NCBI RefSeq assembly: GCF_001517105.1
Contig: NZ_LPVF01000012.1
Coordinates: 124,001 to 188,000 of the forward strand
Reading direction: 5' to 3'
Length of the DNA: 64,000 nucleotides
From: Bacillus halotolerans
GTDB lineage: Bacteria > Bacillota > Bacilli > Bacillales > Bacillaceae
The notes beneath the pieces were generated by a model. The model saw only the letters and a list, made by a program, of their open reading frames with translations. It had not been told where the DNA came from and searched no databases. A program made the translations under genes and the position numbers. Shown here piece by piece: positions 15,145-24,322 of the stretch; position 1 is the first letter of the stretch; each line of letters begins with the position of its first letter.

Positions 15145-15450
15145 TTAGCCGACGTTTTTTACCCAGTCGACCGCTATATTCTGTTTGCAGCGTCGGCAGC
15201 TATCGTTAATCTTTCCGCTCGTTACGAAGTTTTTATCGTGGCCGCAATTCGGGCAAGAATACCGTGCGCCTCCTAACGTGATTGCGAAAAACGGAAGACT
15301 GAAGAAGGCGAGTCCTAAGCCCGGGAGGATACCGATAATTGTGAGACATAAGAGTACCGAAATCAACATTATAAACGATCCAACGCACAAACTGATAATC
15401 CTACCAAAGCCGAACTTTTTCTTCGCCACAGTCACCGTTTTATATTCCAC
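15145..15450 (-). CDS. Membrane protein with C-terminal zinc ribbon
   Basis: The 101-residue protein (GTG start at 15450) has a basic N-terminus, one or two transmembrane segments (IISLCVGSFIMLISVLLCLTI and GILPGLGLAFFSLPFFAITL) and a C-terminal zinc ribbon with CPNC (about residue 65) and CRRC (about residue 86). Small TM-plus-zinc-ribbon proteins are common phage or island accessory proteins of unknown role. Confidence 0.65.
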   Translation of the reverse strand: MEYKTVTVAKKKFGFGRIISLCVGSFIMLISVLLCLTIIGILPGLGLAFFSLPFFAITLGGARYSCPNCGHDKNFVTSGKINDSCRRCKQNIAVDWVKNVG

Positions 15451-15529
15451 GTTAATTCACCCGTCCTTTAAATGAGTTAGTAAAATTATACTACGGCGCC
15501 AAACTTATCCGCAATGAGTTTTTATGTAC

Positions 15530-15563
15530 GCGAGCACCTACGTTATCATACGTAAGCACTCGC
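15530..15563. other. Hairpin at the end of the lysis module
   Basis: GCGAG-N3-CTACGT and ACGTA-N3-CACTCGC are complementary around ATCAT. There is no clear T-run, so it may be an RNA-stability element rather than a terminator. Confidence 0.3.
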
Positions 15564-15577
15564 TAAAGGTTTCGTTA

Positions 15578-15835
15578 TTATTTCGTTGTACCTTCGCGTT
15601 TTGCTCCGAGTTCAAAAAGACCTGTCGCAGCTAATCCCGCAAAACCGCCAGCCCATAACCGCAACACCAAGTCGAGGTCGGTAAACGGATAGGCAACCGC
15701 GCCCAGACCGATGCCGATTACGAAACTTAACGCCGGGATTACATTAGTCGGAAGCTTAACCGTTTTCTTTACGAGTTGAACAAGCGCCGTTAGGATTGGC
15801 GCCAGTACAGTCGCGAAAATTAATACGTCTTGCAT
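15578..15835 (-). CDS. Holin
   Basis: The 85-residue protein has two to three hydrophobic segments (VLIFATVLAPILTALVQLV, VIPALSFVIGIGLGAVAY, LRLWAGGFAGLAATGLFELG) and a charged C-terminus (AKREGTTK), as in small phage holins. It lies directly downstream of the amidase gene on the same strand. Holins form membrane lesions that time lysis and release the endolysin. ATG at 15835 follows AAAGGAG. Confidence 0.8.
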   Translation of the reverse strand: MQDVLIFATVLAPILTALVQLVKKTVKLPTNVIPALSFVIGIGLGAVAYPFTDLDLVLRLWAGGFAGLAATGLFELGAKREGTTK

Positions 15836-15855
15836 AGTATCGTCTCCTTTATCGT

Positions 15856-16794
15856 TTACTTTACCGTAGCACCCGTTGATTTCGCAGCATAGATGTTTAC
15901 CTTTCCGAACTGATCCGTCTTGATCGTATATACATCAGTTTGTGGGTTCGCAAGGACTTCGTACTTCAGACCGCCGAACTTCTTAGGACGCAATGAGCCG
16001 CATTCGTTCCCTTTAACCGGCGCTTTATTGGTCGGATAGATGCGCCATGAATCGGCAGAAGCCGGAAGATATACGTATTTCTTACCGCTGGATGACCGCT
16101 TAGAAGAGCCGCCTTTAAGCTTCAGCACCTGACCGACGGAGATTTTATTCGCGTTTTTGATGCCGTTATACGATTGAAGCTTCTCCATACTTACGCCTGT
16201 TTTTTGCGCGATTTCGGACAGTGTGTCGCCTTTCTTAACGGTATATGTCGAGCCGGAAGTCTTAGGCGCTGAAGATGACGGTTTAGACGTTTTACCGCCG
16301 AGCGCTTTAAGTTCCGCCGCGATGGCCGCTTTTACCGATTCCCAACGTCCTTCAGCAAGGACACGGTGCGGACAATACTTACCGGACCAATCCTGATGCT
16401 TACGGACGCGATCAACGCCCCAGCCGCGCTCTTTTAGTAATTGCGCGATAAATTTAATCGCAAGCTTTTCGGCCGCTTTATACTTGGCACCGCCGGACTT
16501 CGAATAGCAAACCTCTACGCCGATGGACGTACGGTTTCCGGAATTTACACCGCTACCGTCTCCGCAATGGAATGCGTTACGGTTCGTCGGAATCCCTTGT
16601 ACGACTTCCTTATCGTCCACCGCGAAATGAAAGCTTGTTGCACTTGTGTTTCCGATCATATACGAAACCTCATTCGCTGCCGGTGCGTCATTCCACGTAT
16701 TATGGAACGTAATGTACTTCGCGTTCATGGAATACGGACATTTTAATTCGACCTTACTTTCCGCCACCAAATTCTTACGTACTGAAATCGCCAT
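15856..16794 (-). CDS. Endolysin: N-acetylmuramoyl-L-alanine amidase with LysM domain
   Basis: The 312-residue protein has an Amidase_2 (PGRP-like) domain at about residues 20-150, with zinc ligands in ITFHNTW and KHQDWSGKYCPHRVL and the conserved GIGVEVCYS region, like Bacillus XlyA/CwlA enzymes. A LysM domain (TYTVKKGDTLSEIAQKTGVS to VGQVLKL, about 185-228) follows, then an SH3-like C-terminal region. It cleaves the amide bond between MurNAc and L-Ala in peptidoglycan. No signal peptide, so release through the downstream holin is expected. ATG at 16794 follows AGGAG. Confidence 0.95.
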   Translation of the reverse strand: MAISVRKNLVAESKVELKCPYSMNAKYITFHNTWNDAPAANEVSYMIGNTSATSFHFAVDDKEVVQGIPTNRNAFHCGDGSGVNSGNRTSIGVEVCYSKSGGAKYKAAEKLAIKFIAQLLKERGWGVDRVRKHQDWSGKYCPHRVLAEGRWESVKAAIAAELKALGGKTSKPSSSAPKTSGSTYTVKKGDTLSEIAQKTGVSMEKLQSYNGIKNANKISVGQVLKLKGGSSKRSSSGKKYVYLPASADSWRIYPTNKAPVKGNECGSLRPKKFGGLKYEVLANPQTDVYTIKTDQFGKVNIYAAKSTGATVK

Positions 16795-16814
16795 TTTATC
16801 GTCTCCTTTCGAAA

Positions 16815-16850
16815 TTAAAAAAGCCCGCCGGGACTCTCACCTGACGGGCG
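16815..16850 (-). terminator. Terminator after xhlA-like gene
   Basis: On the minus strand CGCCCG and CGGGC pair over a ~20-nt loop and are followed by six T. It may partly separate the XhlA gene from amidase and holin expression. Confidence 0.5.
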
Positions 16851-16862
16851 TACTTCGTTTAT

Positions 16863-17129
16863 TTACGTAAAAAGCGCGATACCTACCGTAAGTAACATCC
16901 CTACTACGGTCAGCATCACGCCCCATACCCATTTCGTATTTGCTTTCATATCCGCTATATCTGCGCGATTCTCTTTCGCCATCGCTAAAGCTTCGTCAGA
17001 TTTTTCGTCAGCCCGCTCAGCTTTCGTTTTGACTTCGTTAAAGAAATCGACTTTCGTATCTATGCGTACAAGCCATTCGCGAATGTCCGCAATCCTATCG
17101 TTGAGCTCGTTGTTACTCGGCTCCGGCAT
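16863..17129 (-). CDS. xhlA: Hemolysin XhlA-family lysis protein
   Basis: The 88-residue protein matches XhlA of PBSX: an N-terminal coiled coil (NDRIADIREWLVRIDTKVDF, KSDEALAMAKENRADIADMKANT) and a C-terminal transmembrane helix (VWGVMLTVVGMLLTVGIALF). XhlA is membrane-associated and works with the holin and amidase in host lysis. ATG at 17129 follows AAGGAGG. Confidence 0.9.
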   Translation of the reverse strand: MPEPSNNELNDRIADIREWLVRIDTKVDFFNEVKTKAERADEKSDEALAMAKENRADIADMKANTKWVWGVMLTVVGMLLTVGIALFT

Positions 17130-17151
17130 CGGGCCGCCTCCTTTTCGTTAT

Positions 17152-17349
17152 TTACTCAGCCCCAGCAGATCCGTCAGTAGCCTCAGAAGGCTCTTCGCTG
17201 GGAGGCGTGTTGGGATCATACGGTTCTCCGGTAATTTCTTCGTATTGTTCCGGTGTGATGCGACCGACCGCAACAACATCATAAACTTGTTTTTTCGTCC
17301 AACGACCTGTTTCATAAAACCCCTTGATGTACGTGAACCAATCTATCAC
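17152..17349 (-). CDS. XkdX family phage protein
   Basis: GTG at 17349 has GGAGGGG upstream. The 65 residues begin MIDWFTYIKGFYETGRWTKK and contain VGRITPEQYEEITG, the XkdX signature of PBSX-like phages; the C-terminus is low-complexity. It sits between the tail-fibre and lysis genes, as usual. Function unknown, likely tail-associated. Confidence 0.8.
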   Translation of the reverse strand: MIDWFTYIKGFYETGRWTKKQVYDVVAVGRITPEQYEEITGEPYDPNTPPSEEPSEATDGSAGAE

Positions 17350-17350
17350 A

Positions 17351-17635
17351 TTACGCCCCTCCCATCGCAATTAGATAGTATAGATCTGCGACCTGTTGAG
17401 ACAGGACTTCTATTTCGCTCGGCTTCGGCGCAGGCGGTTTCACACTGTCGATATATTCTTGCGTTGCCGACTCAATCCAAACGCCTTTTTTCGGATCATA
17501 CTTCGGATCGTAAAGCCCAGCGGGAATTAAAGCTGTTGTACAATTAGGCGGCAGTTCCTCGCCTTCCTCCGTATTTATTTCGATATCGGCTTCACCGTCA
17601 TATTTGAAATTATCATCATAGAAAAGGACGTGCAT
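17351..17635 (-). CDS. XkdW-like small tail-region protein
   Basis: ATG at 17635 has GGAGG at 8 nt; earlier start codons are too close to it. The 94-residue acidic protein contains YDPKYDPKKGVWIESATQEYIDS and a C-terminal coiled coil (SEIEVLSQQVADLYYLIA) typical of the small gene that precedes xkdX. It overlaps nothing and is co-transcribed with the fibre gene. Possibly a fibre chaperone; not certain. Confidence 0.55.
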   Translation of the reverse strand: MHVLFYDDNFKYDGEADIEINTEEGEELPPNCTTALIPAGLYDPKYDPKKGVWIESATQEYIDSVKPPAPKPSEIEVLSQQVADLYYLIAMGGA

Positions 17636-17649
17636 ATTCATCGCCTCCA

Positions 17650-19017
17650 TTACCATAGTGGAATTCCGATGTTAAATGAGACTCGCGACACGCTTGAGTT
17701 ATCGTTTGCCGTCATACCATCGTATCTTAAATCGCCATCAGTCGTTAGGGAGAATCGAGCAGTTCCGTAAGATCCGATCGTCGGTACAACAAAGTCGACC
17801 AACTGCGTCGGTTTATTCGTGAATTTCGCGACAGATGTTCCGACAGCAGGAAGTGTTCCAAATGACCCCCGTAACCATAGAACGTTATTGCTGACGGAGA
17901 ATTTGAACGGATAAACCGAATCCTGTTTCGCTCCGTTTATAAGGGTTACGTTATTCCATATCGGCGATAAGTCAGACGAAGTTAAAACGCGACGCCACCC
18001 TTGCCATCCTGTGTCCATATTTAAATAATTCGTAAACATGTTATTTTGCCAATCAACCGCTATAACGTAGCCAAACGTACCTAACCCATTACTATCGGTT
18101 GCAGTCATATGAAAAAATCCTCGTGTAGAGTTGGCAGAAGGTGCGTTTGTTGCCTTACCTGTGGAATAAAAAGTGCCGAACCGTCTCCCGCTCTGAGTAA
18201 TCTTCGTATAAAAATCGTCAGTGTCACCCGCCGAGACAAGAACGTTTCCGACATCATTCGTTATTTTAAGTAACTGACTACCGTTCCACTTTGTTCGCTC
18301 ATCAGCCGTAATATGCCGCACGTTATCTCCAACATGAGTATCAAAATCCGTCTTTGCCGCCTGTTTTACGTTATCAACGTTACCTAGGCCGACTTGCGCT
18401 TTCGTAACCTTATGCGGATTGTCCGTTTTAACTGCGTGCAGGTCCGTATAAGCTTTCGCGTTGGCTTCCGCGGTGGACGCCTTCTCTTGGGCACCGGTCT
18501 TTGTTTCGATGTTCTCGAATTCATCAAACTTCGTTTTTATTTCGTTGAGAGTCTGGTTGATCTCATCCGTAGTTTTGTGGATGTCCGTCTTCAGGTCTTC
18601 GAAATCTTCAATATAGTATTCCGCAAGTGGAGCGATATTGGCATCGATGAGAGCCTTATCGATCTCGAACGAAAATTTATGAACGCTTAGACTCTGTCCG
18701 TTGTCATAATTAACGTAAAGCTCTGCCGTTACCGTTCCGGCGTGCTTAATTTGATCGTCGGTAAGGACGTAAAAAAGAACGCCCTCAAAAGCGTCCTCGA
18801 CTTCCGTATTAACGTAAAACTCGCTGCCGTCCGCCATCCGCATGAATAGCTTACCGTGTGTTGCGTTTGAGATCGGCAAAGGTTCGCCGTCCTTCTTCAG
18901 CTTAAACGTTATTTTTGCCGTCCCGATATCCTGTGTGCTGTATTGAATACCAGTAGTTATTTTCCGTTTGGTTGAGGCGGTAATTTCAAACGACTGTTCC
19001 GCATCGTTATAAATCAT
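17650..19017 (-). CDS. BppU-type baseplate upper protein / tail fibre
   Basis: The 455-residue protein has an N-terminal BppU-like domain (residues 1-130: MIYNDAEQSFEITASTKRK, GTAKITFKLKKDGEPLPISN), a coiled coil at 140-185 and a collagen-free fibre part with the typical HKVTKAQVGLGNVDNVKQ motif, ending in a beta-rich C-terminal receptor-binding-type domain. BppU proteins connect receptor-binding parts to the distal tail. ATG at 19017 follows AGGAGG. Confidence 0.8.
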   Translation of the reverse strand: MIYNDAEQSFEITASTKRKITTGIQYSTQDIGTAKITFKLKKDGEPLPISNATHGKLFMRMADGSEFYVNTEVEDAFEGVLFYVLTDDQIKHAGTVTAELYVNYDNGQSLSVHKFSFEIDKALIDANIAPLAEYYIEDFEDLKTDIHKTTDEINQTLNEIKTKFDEFENIETKTGAQEKASTAEANAKAYTDLHAVKTDNPHKVTKAQVGLGNVDNVKQAAKTDFDTHVGDNVRHITADERTKWNGSQLLKITNDVGNVLVSAGDTDDFYTKITQSGRRFGTFYSTGKATNAPSANSTRGFFHMTATDSNGLGTFGYVIAVDWQNNMFTNYLNMDTGWQGWRRVLTSSDLSPIWNNVTLINGAKQDSVYPFKFSVSNNVLWLRGSFGTLPAVGTSVAKFTNKPTQLVDFVVPTIGSYGTARFSLTTDGDLRYDGMTANDNSSVSRVSFNIGIPLW

Positions 19018-19028
19018 TATCGAACCTC

Positions 19029-21593
19029 CTAGTGCTGCGGCGTAACGATCATTTGCGCTACGCCATAGCCTTTTTCTGCGTCATAAGGCGTTTTTATTTT
19101 CATGACCGTTCCATATCCGTTTGATTCCGCTTTAGTTGCGATTCCATCGATAGCAGTCACGCTATCGCCTACCGAAACCGTAGAGTCGATACGAACGAGT
19201 ACCTGACCGATTAGTCCGATCACGTGCCATTCGTCTCTTTCTTCGCGAGGCGTATACTCAACCGTCGGATCGTAGTCCGGATTTTCTGCCGGCACCGTAA
19301 CGAGACGTTCATCTTCGTAAATTTCACGATAAATAAGCTCGCCAAATTCATCTCGCAAATAACGGTCGTTCCAATAAAACGCAGCCCCACCGAGAACAAG
19401 CCCGGCCGTTTTTGATACGACGCCGAGAATTTTATCGCCCGTATTAGCTTTACGAATCTTATCGCCTTCCAACGTTACGAGATACGAAGCATCGATTTTT
19501 TGTCCGTCGTTTGATTCGAAATATTCTCCGAAGTCTTGTAGATTCGAAGCACTTTCGATTGCGCCCGTAGCTCGAACTCTTCCGCCCATCGCGTCAAGCT
19601 CGATTTTCTTGTTCGCCTCCGACGGATCTCCGTCTCCGTGACCTAAACCGACAGTGTATTCTTTCGTGTTTACTACGTTTTTAGACGCGATCACTGCCGA
19701 AGAACCGCTCTCGCCTTTCGTATGTGAATTCCACGAATACAAAACGCCGTTCCGTGAGCCTTCCGTTGTTGCGCCGCCTGCGACACCCGCGATAAAGTTC
19801 CGTTCACCTTTTGCGATGATCGTCCCTGATCCGGCGATGATAGCGCTTGTGTCCGTTAGAGGAGAACCGGAGGAAGCCGCCGCTCTAAATCCGCCTTTCA
19901 GGTTGTTCGGAACCACCTTGTACTTTTGTCCGGCTAATACTGCTGCGTCTGTATAACCCACCGCACGAACCGCAATAATAGTGGCTTGGTTGTTCGGAGA
20001 AGTGATCCCGGCTGTTCCGCCTCTAGTATGAACAATACCGTTACTCAACGTAACGTAATAGACGCCGCCTCCGATTCCAATACCTATAGGCGCAGAATCA
20101 TGAATCGTAAAGTTCGAAATGTATATATCGTCTGTTCGCTGATCCCCGCCGTAAATATGAACGTCTGACCCTGCTGTCGCGAATCCGTACATCTGCAAGC
20201 CGTTGACATTTATCTTCCGGCTCTTATACTGAAACGCGATTATATCCGTACCTTTATAATCATATGTCGGATCGCCAATTGCCCGGAAATTTGAAATCAT
20301 AACGCGTTGGTAGGCTGAGATTACAAGGGCTTTCGGCGCTAGACCGGCATACAAATTGTTGTAAATCGGTTCGCGCGCTGTGCAATCAACTAGAGTAACG
20401 TCTCTCGCCGTCTCACTCCACGGTTCTGCCGCTAAGTGGTGGCCGATGTGCCGCAAGTCGAACGCCCGAATGTCGTGGTAAGATTCGTGTCCGCGAATAT
20501 GGACGTTTTGAGAAGCCGGCCAAGCTGCGTGTGCTTTCACCTCGACGCCCCTTACGTTTCCTTCGGTATAACAATCGACAACCCATACGTTTTTAGATCC
20601 GTCATCTATTTCGATGCCGTTAGAGTTTGATTTCCCTGTCGCGTGCGCCTTACCGCTAGGATTCGTCATAATACAATTCGAAATAAAAATGTACTCGCTA
20701 TAATGCGTAGAGATCCCGTCATCTCCGTATCCAGAGCCAACGCAACGATCGAACCAAATGTATCGGCAGCCTTGTTGCGTATAATCCGTTGCGCTGATAT
20801 CGTAAGTTGGCGCTGAAGCATCGAAACTATGAAGCCCCGGATTAATACTTTCCACTTCGCGCACGATGCCGAACTTAACCTGTGCGAGTGTTAAACCGCT
20901 CGAGTGTAAGCCACCCGTTGCCCCGACGCCACCTTGACGATTCGGGTTCCAGTCCAACGTCATGCCTTCAACGGTAATATTTCGGTTGCCGCCGGCATGG
21001 TCCGCGTTAGTGACCACCCATTCGCTAGCCGGCGTGTCTTCGTGGAGCTTCAACGTTGTAACTCCGATTCCTTGGCCGACCATATAAGTCCACGACGGCA
21101 ATTTAACGCCCTTTACGATATACGTGCCCGCAGATAAATTAACACGGACTTTACCAGTACCGATCGCCCTCTGAAACGCTTCTGTACTATCGTTAACGCC
21201 AGTCGGATCTGCTCCGAAGTCATCAACGTTAACCGTCCGTTTGATTTTCTGCAGAAGCTTAAGGTACTCCCGGTCAAGTCGTTCTTTTAATAACGGAAAT
21301 ACTTCACCGTCAGTTCCTACGCGCGAATCTACGACTTCTTTTACGTTAGTTCCATCCGCGTTAAGAATCAAATTTTTCATGCGGTTATAAAGACTATCTA
21401 CGTATGTGCGCAAAGAAAAACCGCCATGGTCGATTTGATCCGACGTGTGGGCGGTTTCTGCGTTCTTATGTGCGGTAATCTCGTTGTATGAGCCTTTAAT
21501 ATCATCCGCAATATCATCGAGGTTTTGGTTGTGGTTATTACGAAAAACACGATCCCATCCCGATCCCGCTTTTCTGTACGGATATTTCGGCAT
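19029..21593 (-). CDS. Tail spike with pectate-lyase-like beta helix and Peptidase_G2 domain
   Basis: The 854-residue protein has an N-terminal attachment region with NHNQNLDDIADDIKGSYNE, then a right-handed beta-helix starting at the TVNVDDFGADPTGVNDSTEA motif (about residues 118-136) and running to about 560. The C-terminal ~250 residues contain the Peptidase_G2 pattern (GSRNGVLYSWNSHTKGESGS, YSVGLGH-like segment, FGEYFES, GDKILGVVSKTAG), an autoproteolytic intramolecular chaperone seen in SPbeta-type spikes. It probably binds and may degrade a cell-surface polysaccharide. Confidence 0.85.
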   Translation of the reverse strand: MPKYPYRKAGSGWDRVFRNNHNQNLDDIADDIKGSYNEITAHKNAETAHTSDQIDHGGFSLRTYVDSLYNRMKNLILNADGTNVKEVVDSRVGTDGEVFPLLKERLDREYLKLLQKIKRTVNVDDFGADPTGVNDSTEAFQRAIGTGKVRVNLSAGTYIVKGVKLPSWTYMVGQGIGVTTLKLHEDTPASEWVVTNADHAGGNRNITVEGMTLDWNPNRQGGVGATGGLHSSGLTLAQVKFGIVREVESINPGLHSFDASAPTYDISATDYTQQGCRYIWFDRCVGSGYGDDGISTHYSEYIFISNCIMTNPSGKAHATGKSNSNGIEIDDGSKNVWVVDCYTEGNVRGVEVKAHAAWPASQNVHIRGHESYHDIRAFDLRHIGHHLAAEPWSETARDVTLVDCTAREPIYNNLYAGLAPKALVISAYQRVMISNFRAIGDPTYDYKGTDIIAFQYKSRKINVNGLQMYGFATAGSDVHIYGGDQRTDDIYISNFTIHDSAPIGIGIGGGVYYVTLSNGIVHTRGGTAGITSPNNQATIIAVRAVGYTDAAVLAGQKYKVVPNNLKGGFRAAASSGSPLTDTSAIIAGSGTIIAKGERNFIAGVAGGATTEGSRNGVLYSWNSHTKGESGSSAVIASKNVVNTKEYTVGLGHGDGDPSEANKKIELDAMGGRVRATGAIESASNLQDFGEYFESNDGQKIDASYLVTLEGDKIRKANTGDKILGVVSKTAGLVLGGAAFYWNDRYLRDEFGELIYREIYEDERLVTVPAENPDYDPTVEYTPREERDEWHVIGLIGQVLVRIDSTVSVGDSVTAIDGIATKAESNGYGTVMKIKTPYDAEKGYGVAQMIVTPQH

Positions 21594-21607
21594 TCTATTC
21601 CTCCTCG

Positions 21608-23485
21608 TTATTTATTTTCTAGCGCTGTTAGCCGTTGGTTTATGGATTCCAGTTGTTGCGGTAATGTGGAGATATCAACGGTTTCGGTACCGACATTTAT
21701 GTGTTTTAATTTCGTAAAGTCCGCTGCGCTCATGAGGCCATTATTTGTTTCAGAAGCCAGCGCAATAGATACCTGGCCGTCTGGACCTAAAACGATGCTG
21801 GCTAGTTTCGTAAAGTCCGCCGAACTCATTAATCCGTCAGTCGTTGCGCTCGCAAGCGAATATCGCGGTATCTGAGACGGATCATATCCGGTCTCGAATT
21901 GCGTATATTGACCAATCGTTACAGCGCTGCTTTTTATCTTTCCGGTGGTACCATCGATAACCTTTCCGATTACCTTTTTAGTTCGGTTAAACTCGGAAAC
22001 GATGTCGGTTGAGCTTTTCGTGAGCGTTCCGAGTGTATATTTCGGAGACTTACTAGGGTCCGAATAATCCTCTTTTTCGGTCACGCGAAGCTGAACGTCT
22101 ATACCGAAAGGATCGAGAATACACCAAACGTAGTCTCCTTTGCGGATGTCCTGAATACCCATTTCGAGGAGCTCAACGTAAGTTAACGTAATAGAGATAT
22201 CTATACGATCGTATAATTCGCTTTTTATTCGCTCAAGTAGATCCGCTTTAATAGTGTAACGATCATCCCGCACCGGATCAGCGTGCCTTATACCGAGAAC
22301 AGACGCTAGTGGACTTGTATACTCCGCTTCTATTCCCTTACCGAAACCCCGGATATAGGTTTTTATGTCGCTCGTATCGATTTCCTGTTGCGGATCTTGA
22401 ACGTTAAATTTATACCGAATTTGATTATCGGTAACGCGTGCGATTTCTTTCGCGACAAATATCACGTTTTGTACGCATTCGAATTCTGCTCCGAATTTCT
22501 CGACGATATCTTCCAGCAGTGAGAGCGAATTATCATCGCCGAAATTCTCGATAGTTACCGACGTCGGAAGCCCGGTCGTATCAACGCTATAGGCGTAAGC
22601 GGTACCGGATAATGCGATCTCTAACGCAGCCTCTGGACGATATGCCTTTTCGCCTTTTTGTGTATCGTAGATATAGTTATCGCGCAAATCTATAAACATC
22701 TTATGAACCGCAGTAGCTTCGATTTTAATAGATTCGCCGATGGGCTTAGTATTAAGCTTCTTTATAACGTAAAGTTCCGACTTGTATTCGAATATATTGT
22801 CGGTCTTAACTAAAGCAACTGCATGTTCGTTTACGTTAGTCCTTACACCCGAAACGCTTATCGTTTTTTCGTTGTTTATACCGCTGTTTCGAGTTACGCT
22901 AAATCCAGCGAGCAATTCAACCGCACCTGTAAGAGAGTGTACGAACAGATCCGTGCTCGCTTCTTCCTCATACGGTAACGTTGTCGGGGTCGCAGGAATT
23001 ACCGGACTAGTATCACTAGATGCCGTATCATACTGCGTTAGTTTATACGTTGATATAATGCTGTTTAGCTTAGTCGCGTATGATGGATCGGTTGCGTAAC
23101 CGGCTTTTACTAATGCGGATGTGGCTTTTTTATAGTCGGTCTCACCAACGACGGCTTTGTAATGATTCGGGTCCCAGCTCGTTCCGTTAACGTAAAGCTT
23201 GGCGAGGTCCTGCATCGATTCATACCACGAAGGGTACTTCCGAAACTTTGCGTCCACTTGCACGTTTCTGCCGTCGATAACTTCCCACGTCTTCATAATT
23301 ACGTACTGACCGTTATATTCTCCTTTTACGCCGAAAAGGTTTTTCCCGTTAACTGCGAGGCCGCTAGTTCCGTAGGCACTTTCAAGGCATCCCTGCGCAA
23401 TAATGAGGCTCGCAAGTATTTTATATTTAACGAAAATCTTCTGCGCGTCCGGGGCGATTTCCTTAATAAAGCTGACGCTACTCAT
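21608..23485 (-). CDS. Tail-associated lysin: GH73 glucosaminidase fused to Prophage_tail protein
   Basis: Residues about 1-150 are a glucosaminidase (FlgJ/GH73-like) domain with the catalytic-Glu motif AQGCLESAYGTSGLAVNGKN and NLFGVKG. After a Ser/Thr/Pro linker comes a Prophage_tail (endopeptidase tail, PF06605) module from about 170 to 480 (FEYKSELYVIKKLN, VEKFGAEFECV, KGDYVWCILDPFGI). The C-terminus has duplicated DGLMSSADFTKL repeats and a coiled coil. In most phages the GH73 enzyme is elsewhere, so this fusion puts a muralytic domain at the tail tip to open the wall at infection. Confidence 0.85.
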   Translation of the reverse strand: MSSVSFIKEIAPDAQKIFVKYKILASLIIAQGCLESAYGTSGLAVNGKNLFGVKGEYNGQYVIMKTWEVIDGRNVQVDAKFRKYPSWYESMQDLAKLYVNGTSWDPNHYKAVVGETDYKKATSALVKAGYATDPSYATKLNSIISTYKLTQYDTASSDTSPVIPATPTTLPYEEEASTDLFVHSLTGAVELLAGFSVTRNSGINNEKTISVSGVRTNVNEHAVALVKTDNIFEYKSELYVIKKLNTKPIGESIKIEATAVHKMFIDLRDNYIYDTQKGEKAYRPEAALEIALSGTAYAYSVDTTGLPTSVTIENFGDDNSLSLLEDIVEKFGAEFECVQNVIFVAKEIARVTDNQIRYKFNVQDPQQEIDTSDIKTYIRGFGKGIEAEYTSPLASVLGIRHADPVRDDRYTIKADLLERIKSELYDRIDISITLTYVELLEMGIQDIRKGDYVWCILDPFGIDVQLRVTEKEDYSDPSKSPKYTLGTLTKSSTDIVSEFNRTKKVIGKVIDGTTGKIKSSAVTIGQYTQFETGYDPSQIPRYSLASATTDGLMSSADFTKLASIVLGPDGQVSIALASETNNGLMSAADFTKLKHINVGTETVDISTLPQQLESINQRLTALENK

Positions 23486-23497
23486 ATCGGACCTCCT

Positions 23498-24322
23498 TTA
23501 TAAATAATAAAAACGGAAGTCGAATTTTATTTCGAAGCTTCCGCTTGTTCCTGTCATCTTAAAATCGTTCCATCCGGGAGCTAGTCGAATTACTTTTCGA
23601 TTCGTCTGTCCGAAAACACTTACGTTATTCTTTTTAACTTGGACTCTATTTAATGATAGAACGTCCTTGGCGCCAGTCGTTCCGCTGTACTGAAAAACGT
23701 CTCCCATCGTACTGTTTGTAATCGTTAGTTTGCTAGACGCTCCTTTATACGTAATAATCAACGGCAGCTCCCTCGGGTCTATTTCTTCAGTACCCGCATT
23801 AAAGATTCGGAAAGTATTAGTTTTGAACGAGTACTTGTAATCTTCATCGGTTAATCCTTCGCCTATTTGCCAGAGATCGGAATCGAAGATAAAAGGGCTT
23901 TGCGTAGTCCCTATCGATTCAGAAAACGGTTTAAACGATATGAATGATACATCGAAAAATCCGTATATTCGATTCTGATCGATGGAGTATTCTTGGTTCG
24001 TTTTTACAAACCAGCGCTTGCCCGGATTGTAACCATCAGTAATATAAAACGCTTGTCTCGAATCGAATAACGCAAACACTTCATCTCGCATTAGATGATA
24101 ATCGGTGAGATCCGCCGCTTTCATATAAAAGGAACAGTCGATGATACGAGGACCATAAACTGTTCCTAAATCTACTTCGCCTTGCGCGCCCTCTATACTT
24201 TCCGATGAGTGGATAGGCGATGGAGACCTTGGTTTAAATTCTTTAAGCGTTATACCCAACGATTCCAGATCGTAAGTAGTGCCGTTTAATTTCGTTATTG
24301 TCAGATTTAACAACCGCTCCAT
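23498..24322 (-). CDS. Distal tail protein (Dit, siphovirus type)
   Basis: The 274-residue protein matches the phage tail family of Dit proteins: a conserved N-terminal beta half (YDLESLGITLKEFKPRSPSP, GPRIIDCSFYMKAADLTDYHLMRDEVFALFD) and galectin-like C-terminal half with PGWNDFKMTG. Dit forms the hub between tail tube and tip. The start lies in the TGATG overlap with the tape-measure stop (ATG 24322; a GTG at 24325 is also possible). Confidence 0.85.
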   Translation of the reverse strand: MERLLNLTITKLNGTTYDLESLGITLKEFKPRSPSPIHSSESIEGAQGEVDLGTVYGPRIIDCSFYMKAADLTDYHLMRDEVFALFDSRQAFYITDGYNPGKRWFVKTNQEYSIDQNRIYGFFDVSFISFKPFSESIGTTQSPFIFDSDLWQIGEGLTDEDYKYSFKTNTFRIFNAGTEEIDPRELPLIITYKGASSKLTITNSTMGDVFQYSGTTGAKDVLSLNRVQVKKNNVSVFGQTNRKVIRLAPGWNDFKMTGTSGSFEIKFDFRFYYL

